A DNA stretch of 64,000 nt, taken from the NCBI GenBank assembly GCA_030141605.1, contig JAQGDQ010000079.1, positions 434,001 through 498,000 of the forward strand, read 5' to 3'. Of the stretch, positions 37,086-49,000 are shown piece by piece; the first letter of the stretch is position 1; each line of letters starts with the position of its first letter. The position numbers were made by a program, and so were the translations under genes. Below the pieces are notes generated by a model. It saw nothing but the letters and a program-made list of their open reading frames with translations. It was not told where the DNA came from and did not search any database. The DNA comes from Tubiluchus corallicola. Its lineage: Eukaryota > Priapulida > Priapulimorpha > Priapulimorphida > Tubiluchidae.

Positions 37086-40000
37086 GTACACCTTTTTAGT
37101 TTACGTTTAAGGTATAATAAATACAGTTTTATTGAAATTTAACATCAATGTTGATTTACACTATTTTGGCTATTTCTCTCTATTTTAGTATATTGCTTAA
37201 AATTTCTGAATGTTTTGATGTATAATTTAATATAAACCGTGATGAATCTAAAAACCAAACACTCAGCAAAGAAATGTACCTTATTTCAGTTACATTGCCC
37301 TATGATTTATTACCATGATCTTAGATTGCACAACTAAAAAGAAAGCTAGCAGGTAGGGTCCATGACTTAAATCATTTTCAGTGTCAATGCAAAATGCGAT
37401 TGAAAAATTGCAGGATAAACTCATAGACTTGTATTGCATTTTGAAGCAAGCACCTTAGATTGGAGTTGACACGGCTTGGCGTAGCTTTGTATATTTGTCT
37501 GTGTCGTGTTTGGTTTTCAAATTTATTGTGAAGATGTAAGTTCCAACACACGAATAATTTACAATTTAACATTAATATTCTGTGAATTTGCATGAGTTGG
37601 CAATTAAAAGATGTTTAGTGGGCATTGGTAAGTCATTTCCTGCCATTGAATGATGCATTATTAAAAACTTGATGGGCATGTAGCTACCAAGACTCGCATT
37701 AAATAATTTATAGGTATACAGGTAGCTGGCGCTAATGGCTCAGAATGTCTGTTTCTAATTAATTTTTAATTAAGTCATCCAATCTAATTACTTAAGATGT
37801 TGACACGCAATAAAACCATTTCCATAAGTATGTTTTTGAATTCCGTTACTAGTTTCTTGTGTAATTAATTAACAGTCAAACCACTTTTGTGAGAAGTAAA
37901 AAATGCATAAGGTCGCATTTATTTTGAAGACAGTAAGTCAGTTTGAGTCAGCCTTAGTTTATTTAATTGTTTTTCAATACAAGTAGAAAAAATTGTGGTA
38001 TTACTAGTTGTTGTGAATAAGCAGAAATATTATTTCCCTAGCTGCTATGAAAGAGAAATTATAGCCAGTTATAATGGCCAAAGAAGAAATTGGAAAAATC
38101 TATATTTTTTAGCATACAAAATGGGAAAACTTAAACTAATTATTATGTGTCATAAAATCAGTTAATTCGATACCAAGTTCTGTCAGAATACGAATGTTTA
38201 ACATTTGAAATACTGTGATTGAACTGTTTGTATTCATGGTTTTAGGGTTCACTTTTATTGAAAACCCCGAGCTTATATAATCATGACCTTGAGTGTTGGG
38301 TTCTATATGTGCATTATTTAGTGAATTTGTTGTAAGTAATACTTTTTTTCCCTTAATTATAGGAAGCGTTAGGTGGCTGCGGTTCTAGGAAATGCCCGTC
38401 TAGTGGCATGTGCATAGAAGGCTGTTACGGTGATAAAGACAGTGAGTGTGTCTGCTTTGGGGATAACAGCAAGACAGACAAATGTGAAGAAAGAGGTATT
38501 GCTAAAAGTTTAAATGTCTTTGAAATTATAGGAAACCTATACTTTTAGTCGTTGGCTGAATGTATTCTGTAACTTGTTCATTTTGATTTTATTAATAACT
38601 TAAGTTTTGTAACTAAAAAATCTCGTTTCCTTTGGTATGCTTCTTCATTCACTTACATTTATTATTATTAAAATGTTTTCTTTAGGGTTACCACGGTGGT
38701 CTGAGTGGTCAAAGTGGTCTCCTTGCACAGTGTCATGTGGGTATGGATTACATACCAGAACTCGCCATTGCACTGATCCAGGCAACAATGATGCCCCTCT
38801 GCCTGACGTAAATTGTGGAGATACGAGCGAGGAAACGAGGCTGTGTCATGTAACACCATGTCCATGTAAGTATTAACAATACTAATCTGTGAGCTTCGTG
38901 AAAACTGACCATTTATTTCTTTTCTGTAAATTAGGTTTTTTAACTTTTTTACATAGTTCAGGGCTGTGCAAGTTAGAATCATTCACACAAATGCAGGGCA
39001 TACTACCACTTAGAAACTATCTTGTCAGAAGTCACCTACCCTTTCCATTTACTGGACAAGTTTGGCTTTGGTCACTAATTCACTAAGCACTCATTGTGAC
39101 GCTCAGCTGATCTTTTCGCCTTTCATTTTCAGATTCACTACTGAATTTTATCACCTTACTAAATATACTAAATGATAAAAAGTGTCAGTAAGTAGCCATT
39201 TAATTAGCACTACAACTTTAAAATTCATTGTGTTTATTAAGGTAAACCTAAGATTAACCTAACAGTGCCGTTCAGACTAGCGAGTTTTCTTGTGTGACTT
39301 CTCTCTCTGACTACAACATTTAGAAGTAACTCACAGCAACTTGCTATAAATCGCAGCAAGTTTTTTGAACACACTGGTGAGCTACTGTAAGTTTACTTGG
39401 TCAACTATTGCGCGTTTACCAAGCAAGAAAACTCGCTAGTCTGAATGTGCCGTAAGTTTCATTAAGATGAAAAATAAGAACAATTATGTAGTAAAAGTGA
39501 AAGTGGTAATTGTAACAAGCACATTGGCCATTTTTTCTCACTGAATACTATGACTGCTCTGGTGAACTGGGACTTCTGTAACTCTGATAGTTCTTTTACT
39601 CCAGCTATAGAATTAAGGCCTGTAGCTATTAAATTGTTCCAGTTGAAGCAAGTACAGAGTTACGTGTTTGCTGCAAATTTTCTGTTTGAAACCGCAGATC
39701 AAGAACAAAGAATATTTATCACTGTACTTTAGGATTACTTATTATTGGTGAAATAATAATAAGCATTTTTATTTAGACTGGACCCTGTGGTCAGACTGGA
39801 CAAATTGTTCTACCCATACAACATGTGGACAGGGTGTAAAGGAGCGGTACAGAAATTGTACTTATGAAGGAAAGATTGGTGTTGACGGAAATTGCATGGG
39901 TAGTCCGGTGCAGGAAACTTTATGTCATGCACCTAAATGTTATGGTAAAATTTGAAGTATTATTTCGCACTTAATTGGGTGATATTCTAGTCAGCATGTT

Positions 40001-43000
40001 ATAATTTTCATACCTGCGTACTAATTGATAGTATTGTTTTTAGGCTTCTTTCGGCTTGTGGGTGAAGAGGGTACATACGGAGAAGGGCGTGTAGAAGTTT
40101 ATGATGACATCACCAATACATGGGGTCAGGTTTGCAGCCATGACTGGAATTTTGAGGATGCTGTTGTTGCTTGCAGGCAGCATGGTTTTCCAAACGTGTC
40201 AGAAGGTATTGGTTTTATTAGCTAGTCTGCTTCCGATATTTTTGTATTTAGTCAGTGATAAGTTAGAATTATAATTCTCCATTGTGCATAATGCAAAAAA
40301 GAAATACGAAGGAGGATGAAGCAATTTTGGCTGTATATGTTTGTAAGTTTTTACTTTGCTAACTTAAAACTATTAGGATGCTAGAGACCCAATTTATCTC
40401 TCACCTGTGATGGAATTTGTTAGTTTTCTTTATTGAACTGTATTTTCCGTTCTACAAAATAAACAAAAACTTATGATAATTATCTCCATCCAAAATGATA
40501 AACAAAATTGGTAAACAAATTGTTTTTTGTTTATACATGAATTGCAGTCATGAGAAAATGCAGGTTAGCAAAGGTTGAACAACTTATAGTATTAGATGGT
40601 AAAATGAGTGGTTGATTGACCTAGTGATTTTCAGTGTGGTTCATCTTATTTTATATCAAAACTGTGGTGAAAATGAGTTGGACTGTATTAGCTTATTTCA
40701 GTCAGTAGTGTGTAAATTTCATAGCAAAGTGTCAAATGATCAAAGATGGCTATAACTCTTTTGTGCTGGCAGTACTAGTGCGTTATTACAGTGTTTTGCT
40801 GTTCAGCATATTGTTGAATTTCTTTAACTGCATAGCAGTATCTAATTCAAAAATCTCGGTATTTTCAGTATTGATGGATGTTTCTGAAGGAGATGTCCCA
40901 TTCCTGCTTACGAATGTTCAATGTGAGGGTCATGAATGGACTATACAGCAATGTACTCACGGTGGCTGGGGTAACAATACGTGTGATAGTGGAAAAGCAG
41001 TCGGAGTGGCATGCTCTGGTGAGAGAGAAAATCCTCACTTTTATTTTGACTATTTATCATTGTGTTTTAAAATCTTTAAATTTTGCTTTTACTGTTGTAA
41101 CAGTAGTTTAGCTCAGAAGGTGACATAAAATCAGAGAGAATGTACTGCTGTTCTTTCAGCTTGTTTCCAATAAATATTTTCAGCTAGTAAAAGCCATCTT
41201 AAATATGATATCACTTCAAGACAAAATCTTTTTAAATGGCTAAAATAAAATGAAGACATTGGCATTTCTCTGATTACCATTACAACATAAAAGTATTTGT
41301 TTGCTACGATTACAGCTATCTTACTAACTTTGGTCTCAGGTGAAGGCAGTTCATTTGGCCCTTGAGAGTGATCTAAAGACAACTGTTACTTGTAGCACAG
41401 CCAGTCTAGTGAACTAACTAGCAAGATCAGTAGTAACATAGATGGCTGGTGCTACTCACACTTAGATTGACTAGTCATCTTTTGTTGTATTGCAGTTGAT
41501 GGTGTGTGGGGAACATGGTCTGAATGGGCATCCTGCTCTGTTACATGCGGCAATGGCACGCAGTTGCGGTACAGAAATTGTAGCAATCCTCCGGCTATGA
41601 GAGGTGGAAAGGACTGCGAGGGCATTTCCCAAGAAGAGAGAGGATGTTTCGACTTTGAATGTGCAGGTAACGTAACCATAATTACTGGTTTCCGTTTAAT
41701 TAGTAAGTGCACTCTGCACCTTATACAAAAACTCCACATACACTTTAGGCAAGAAAATGATGAAAATATTTTTCTATAGCAGGGTTTTGAATAAAGACGT
41801 TACAGTTAATAGAACAGGTTTTTCAAAATGAAAATGGTCATAGGCAATAGTGGAAGTTGGCTTTTTATCACCTTAAGGTACACACATACATTCTAAGAAA
41901 TTCAGTTATTTTGATAAGCTTTTACAATAAATGAAATATCTGCATAGGGATGATTAAATAGGAAATTACATTAATTGAAGTTGATACATCTTTTGTAGAA
42001 GATCTTTATCAGATATATATCAGGTATTTATTTTATGTATTGTTAAAAAATAGTACAATTTTCTTTTTTGCCAAACTTTGGATTTATATTTTTATTTCTG
42101 AGTTTGAAACTTTATCATCTGAAAGAAAAGAAAAACAAAATTTCATCAACATTGCCTCTTTGGCATGCTAATAAAGAATTTTCAACTAGCCAAGCAGTTT
42201 TGAGAATCTCATCCCTAAATTCTCCTTTCTCTTTCAGAATGGTCAGCTTGGGGTGCTTGGGAGGAGTGCAATGTTACTTGCAATGGAGGCTTACAGAGGC
42301 GAGAACGAACTTGCGAAGGTAGAGTCAAGGACTGCGTCGGAAGTACTGAAGACTGGCAGACATGCAATGAGGAGCATTGTGCAAGTAAGTGCCAGACATT
42401 TGATGGAGGCATGTGTCTTTTCTGTATAGTTCATGTGGAAGATGCATTGACAAATGTTTATTTAAAAAAATATATTTAACAAAGCATAATATGGCAATTT
42501 ATACTATAGCTCAAAAATCAATTAAAGACTTTTTGAGAGGCTTTCCTATTATTAACACTTGCCTAAACTAACTGCTAAATCATTTTTAGTGAAAGCCTAC
42601 TTAATAGAAACATTTGTCACTGTAGCAAGTCATGTGATTGCTGTTACATCACAACACATGAAATCTTTCTATTGGCACACTAATTTATTTCACTTATGAT
42701 TTATTTACCCTTACGAGTTTGTTTGGAATCCACAGGGCAAGGATTTTCATGTCCAGCATCTACCTTGTTCTAAATTCTGTACATATCATATTAACAATAC
42801 ATTTTGTTGTTGTTCAACATTGCAGTTGCTATATTAACCTCTCGGGGAGGAAAAGTTTGTTATTGCAGAGCATTGTTCCGCAGACGCTGGAAGATCGTGT
42901 GGATTTCTACCAATCCAAAGTTGCTGATCTTTAGGTGAGTAATTCAGATAGAGTGATCTTTTTCTGGATTTTTGTTTGCCAAAATGCTAGCCATAATCTT

Positions 43001-46000
43001 TAGAAAGCCGATGAGCTGAAGTGCTGCAAACTTTAGCTCATCAGTTTGAAATTCTCGAGGTTTAGCACTTCCGCTAAAAGTGACTGAAAGTGTTTCGTTT
43101 TGGCAATCTAGTCCTGCACGTGGCGATATATCTGCGATTTGAAGCAGAAGCAGAAACCCAGAATTTATGATCAGTTTGTGAGTCTCTTTTTATCTCGCAT
43201 GTTGTGCTTGAGCCGTGCTTCAGCTTGCTGTTTATAATTTACAACTACATTTTTCTTTTAACTGTTGCTTTGTATTCACTTGTCATAAGAAGTAAACGCC
43301 TTTTTATCTTAATTAATGAGTGTGTTTTTATGACATAAATTCTGATAAATAATTTGTTAAAAAACTTAGGATGATTGATTTTATACATTACCCTATTAAA
43401 ATGCTTTTTCACGCAGTCTGCATAAGTTCACTGCTTGATTACTGAAAAAATCTAGATGTTATATCTTAGCGAAAATTAGTTGAAGCATTTGAAACACTGG
43501 AAAGCTGTTAAAGCTATAGTTGTAGAAATACACATAGCCACTGTCACATTTAGGCATCTCTGGTTTGCCCAAGTTCTCAGGTAATCTTATAGTGTTCTAG
43601 TGCATTTTTTTGCCATAGAAATAGTGTAGTATGGTTATAGAGTTAGCTAAAATGATAAACAACTTTAAAACTTTTTCCTAGTTACTGATCCCAAATCTTT
43701 CAAGTATTCATGAATAAATCATCCAAGCCTTCATATTTCAGATTAAAAAGCCAGCAGCTGTTTCAACTAATATTTTGTGAGCAAACTGAACTGGAAATGG
43801 GTGCTTGGCTTATGTAAAGCAATTTTCCTTGCTGATTATAGACACAAAAAGTTTGTTTTGTTGCCTAACATCTAACACCACTTTTGCAGCAGTAAACTTC
43901 ATAGTATATCTTGAGTTTATATGCTACCAGGAACCACAGAGTGTTACAAAATCTTCTTGCTTCTGATAAGGCTTTTTGTGGGTTGCATTTTGCTGCATAT
44001 TGTGTGAAGATCCTTGCCCACAAATCTTGCACAGCTCTGTACTTACTGCTTAATAAACGTGCATGCACAAAAAGTGTTTGCTTTCTCTGCTTTCCTGAAG
44101 TGTTGCTTAAATGCCAGCTTATTTTTCTGCTGCTTTTGACTGCCATATAATTTTGGTCCAGACTTGGGACAAAGCTGTCTTACTGTTTTTTCTCTTTTGA
44201 ACTATTGTGTGGTATGCTAAACGCATGAGAGTGTTGAAAATATTGACGATAAGCTGTGACACATTATGTGACTTATACGGCTGCAGTTTAGTTGTTTACT
44301 TATTAGGTAACACTCATAACAGCTTTTACTAAAGTAACCATTAGCCAAATGTTCGGGTATGAACATGTTTTGTTCAATTTTGAAGAAGCGATCTGAACGT
44401 GATACGAGTTTTTTGGAATTTATTTCCTGCCATAAAAATATGAAGTTGGAAATAAGAAGTTATTTGCGTTGACTCGTTGTGTGCCAAAAGTGGGACTAGC
44501 TGCCCTTAAAAAGCGTTATTTTAGGATCTCAAATACATGTCATTATCCAAATACAGAACATTTTTTCTTTTTTTGTTTGTTTGTTTAATTACTTGAAAAA
44601 CAACAGTACTTTGTTAGATGAATTCTTAGCTCCACAATCTTAATACAAATGCGATCGTATCAGCTCCCAGATTGAATTAATAAGCCTTACAGTTCTGTGA
44701 GTGCAATCAGATGTTGTTGCTTAGTGTTGAGAAAGGCATTTTAGTTGCAGTGCACACTTCTTGCAGCAAAATTTTTGATTTGTTGTTAAATTTGAGGTAA
44801 AATTTCACTAGTACTTTACTGTGCAATTATTATAAGTGATCGACCTGTCAAAGGATTCTATAATTTAGGAAATTATCAGGTGAACCAGTGATTTCAAGAT
44901 TTTATTTACTGTTTTTGAGACTTTGGTGACTTCAAACAACTCACCAATGCTTGCAAATAAGTGTAACCATAAATTAAGTTTGCAGACAACTGTTACTTTT
45001 GAACTGCGCACGGTTTGTGTATTTTTGCCTTTCTGATAATCAAGAATGGGTGAACAGATTTCATAGAAAAATAGTTTTGCGAATTGGTTAGCAGGTTTCA
45101 TACCAAGCAGAGCATCACAGCCTGACCCAATTTTTTCTAAAACTTTTTCTTTACTTTGTGTAACAGTTGGAATCGAATGCATGTGTTAATTTTAGTTGAT
45201 GGTGTATGGAATGAGTGGATGGAGTGGAGCGCGTGCAATGTTTCCTGCGGAGGTGGACAACATGTCAGATCTCGTACTTGCGTGGAGCCACAATATGGTG
45301 GTAATTATTGTGAAGGTCTGTCCATCGACATTGAAGAATGCAACACGACACCTTGCCCTGGTGAGTCAAACCATTCACTTTGCAGTGACTGTAATGAAAA
45401 TGCCAGTGTAGCTTACATAATTATAGTGTAGTTTCAGAGTATAAAGGTAATTGTAAGCTTCTTAAGTAGGTGAGTTCATGTCATTTAATTATGGTGTGAG
45501 ATTGCATTCTGGGTGCCACTTACTGTAGAACACAGTATTCTGAGACACTAAAATTAAACAAGTGGCAAGTATGTAAATTGTTGTGTGAGTTTGTGTTGGG
45601 AATATTGAGGAAGAATTTGTACGATTTAGGCCAGTGTCACACAGAGCTGGACATAATCCACAAGGCATAGGCATAAGGAGAAAAGGCCAGTTTATAAAAG
45701 TTGAGCATATGCTGACCAATGATCCTTGTCATTCAGGTAATCCATTTGTTATCTGCTGCCTACCATAAGCCTTCAACCATAATTTGCAGTATACTCATTG
45801 CAAGCTGTTATGAGCATTCATAAGGCTTCTTGTTGAGAAACAAATTTGGCCATTAATTTCACTTGCTGTAAGGCGTTTTTGCTCATTTCTAACATATTAA
45901 TTAGTGTATTTGTGCTTTTTGTGGTACACAATTCATTTAATTTATATCATTCAATTGCAAAGCACAGTGGTGTCCTGAACATTAAAAAGCATTTTTTTAA

Positions 46001-49000
46001 ACATGTCATTACAAAAATAGATGTGTCTAAGTGATTGTGATTTATATTAGCCTATTAAGTGTAGAAATGAAAAATTTTTTAAAAATTAAAAATCTGTTGT
46101 TCTCATCTGTTACGTCATCACTGGTGGCTGAGTTTGCACATCTGTTTAGCTACTGAAACATTGTTTGAAATAATTTTTACGAATTCCCTTTCACACTGCC
46201 TGCTATGACTTGCTCCTTATGCCTCTCTCTGCATGACATGGGTCTTAGAGGTTATAATAACAACAAAAAATCTCTGTGTGACATGGGCCTTAGATATTAT
46301 AATAGCAGCAAAATAGGACAAACTAAGTTTAAAATATAAGGTGGAAAAAAGGATAAACCAAGTTTAAATTATAAAGTGGCCTTAAAGGATTTCCTCAATT
46401 TTTTCTGCAAAATTTTTTATTGCAGATTTTAGCATCTTCCAGTAGTAAGTTTAATGCACCAAAATAATAAAGTTCCGACATTCAGGTATACTTCAGTAGA
46501 GTAGTCAAAAGTTTTTTTAAGGTGAATTCATGATTAATGTCACAATATTTACCAACTATTAGAAGTGAGAAAGCGAGTTACTGGATTCAATGAATTTATT
46601 CAAGAAAGTACCGAATTTAATAAAACTTTCGTTCAATGTATAATTAGTTGATGGCGCCTGGAAAGCGTGGGAAGATTGGCATGCATGCCACGCCACTTGC
46701 GGAAGCTCATTTCAGTTTCGTTCACGTGTGTGCAAATCTCCAAAATATGGCGGTCGTGATTGCGTAGGTCTGGTCACTGAAAAACGAGCATGCAACGAGA
46801 ATCCGTGTCCAGGTAGAAAACTCTTCATCGACTCTTTAGTTCTGTGCAGCATTTACAGGTGGATGATTAGCTGTAGCCGCAGTCGCTGTTGTACATGGCT
46901 CTAGTTCTTCTGGCAATTCTAACTGTTTTTTTAGTACTAGTTCTTCTTAACTATATCAGTTTGATATAAAGTTTGTGCCGTAGTTATTGTCCTTAAATAC
47001 TATTATTCTTTAATTTCTTCACATTATTTTGTCTTGCCCAACTATCTCAGTTAGATATAAAGTTGATGTAATACTGCTTTCACCTCTTTTCTTGTTTTGT
47101 TATACTTTCTTCTATACTTTCTATACATAGCTCTTGCTCTTCACTGATTAACTATTAAAAACTATTAGATAAATACATCTACATTATTTGCGTTTGTCCT
47201 AATATTCTGTAATAAAGGTGTGATGAAGGTTGGGTTGATTTGTAGAACATATGCCAAACACTTTTTCTTTACAATTAGTTTGTTACACAAGGTAGTTACA
47301 ACATAAGATTGAATAATGTAATTAATTAATGCTAATGAACGGGTATATGTCAGTGTACAAATATGCCTGAATATTCAGCTTTGTGAATATACTTTTGTAT
47401 CTGTTCCCTCAAATAGTACAAATAGTAGATCCTGCCTTCAACGCACCTTCTGCTTGTACAGTTAATCTCACCTAAATTCTAGTCTCTGATTACTTACTCT
47501 TAACGTGATCTTTTACAAAGCTTTAACATAAAATCTTTGTTGATAAGTTTTACATTTGCAAAATGCAGATTAATATTTTTTGCTCTTATGCTGCATTAAT
47601 GAATGTGTAATCGTTGTCACTGTTTTTGTTAACTGCTACTGGTGTGTTGAACTTTTAACGTTGAGATAATATTCGTGGTAAAAGGGTGAGTGCAAAATTT
47701 CTGAACGCAAAATGTTTAGTGAAAATTGGGATGTTGAAAAATTATTTCAGCATACTGATATTAACAAGAATAATGTTACTTATCTGCAATTTATTTGCAG
47801 TTTATCCGAACACTAGTTGAAATATCAAAATTTGTTTATGATTTTAGAATCTGATAACTGCCATCAAAATATACATTTGTCATTGCGGTCGGTTGCAAAC
47901 ACATCTAATTGTGGCTAAGGCACCTTTGCCGATTCATTATCTCATTTTCAGTATGATCCTTGATAGTGAGGTAGTTCTGGTCTCACATTAGTTGTATATT
48001 CACCGTTGAGCAGTCAGTGCTAGATTCTGGTTTGCAGTATGCTGGGTATAAAAAAACACCACTAAAGATTTTGCATTCTAGTTGATGGCATAAAGTATTT
48101 TTCTGAATGTCATTTGGTGGTTGCCCGTCCATTTTCTAATTGATTTTATACCAGTGTGAACAACTAGATCAATGTTTTGCTTCTGTGCCACAATCGATGC
48201 GGTAGACCATCATTGTTGTGTTCTGCTGATTTGATATTTAAATGCAGATTTGTTAAGAATGGTGTGTGTTAAATTTCTTGAATTTTCTTCTCACTGTCAT
48301 CGGTGACATTCAAATGAATACTTGAAAGTAGATTTTGTGGCAACACTGATGAGCATAAGTATTCATTTTCAGTTCATAGAGACATATAATAGCCATACAT
48401 TGAATACACTAACTCACCGGCAATGGTATGTTAGCTGTAGATGCTAGATCTAACAGCTAGTTAAAGCTCAACATTTCTATTTAATAGAATAACTGAGCAT
48501 GACCACCACATGACTCCATGTCCAGGTATTTTAACGTACTTAGTCTGGTTTTAGACCTTGTGTAAATCTCGAGTTTATACTGTAACTGGTGAGTAGAACC
48601 ATTCATGTATGTTTATTGTATTCTGCTTATGAATCTGAAATGTGCTTATTCTCTCCGTTATGGCCATGACAAAATCTACAGTAAAGAATTGGGGGTTTCA
48701 AGATCTTCAGCATGAGGTGTCATTCAATGTGTGGGGACCATGGTCTGGCTGTAACGTCACCTGTGGAGGTGGTTCTCAATCTCGCATACGCACCTGTCAC
48801 ATTCCATTCGATCAACAAGTGAACGTATCTTTAAACTGCACGGGTCTCTTCATAGAACACAGAGCTTGCAATGATGAATTTTGCCCAGGTACTTGTTATT
48901 TCATCCTAACTTTAGAAGACTGTTAAACATCTTAGTTCTAATTGTATTCTTTTATGTTCTAATTATTTTTCTTTTATTATAAAAACAAAAATGTATTAAC

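Noticed and set aside
41452-41739. 95-codon minus-strand frame
   Set aside because: It is the antisense of TSP1 repeat 3. Similar antisense frames occur opposite other TSP1 exons because of their conserved codon pattern.
42826-42934. Possible exon between TSP1 repeats 4 and 5 with a strong donor (TTTAG|gtgagt)
   Set aside because: The segment would leave in phase 2, but repeat 5 needs phase 1. The translation has no TSP1 features, and the alternative acceptor at 42872 runs into a stop.
43865-44150. Overlapping open frames of 93 (minus) and 79 (plus) codons in the large intron, and a CCTTGCCC string near 44010 like a TSP1 exon end
   Set aside because: Neither frame has a recognisable domain. 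The string lacks a donor and the residue spacing is off by one, so I judged it coincidence.
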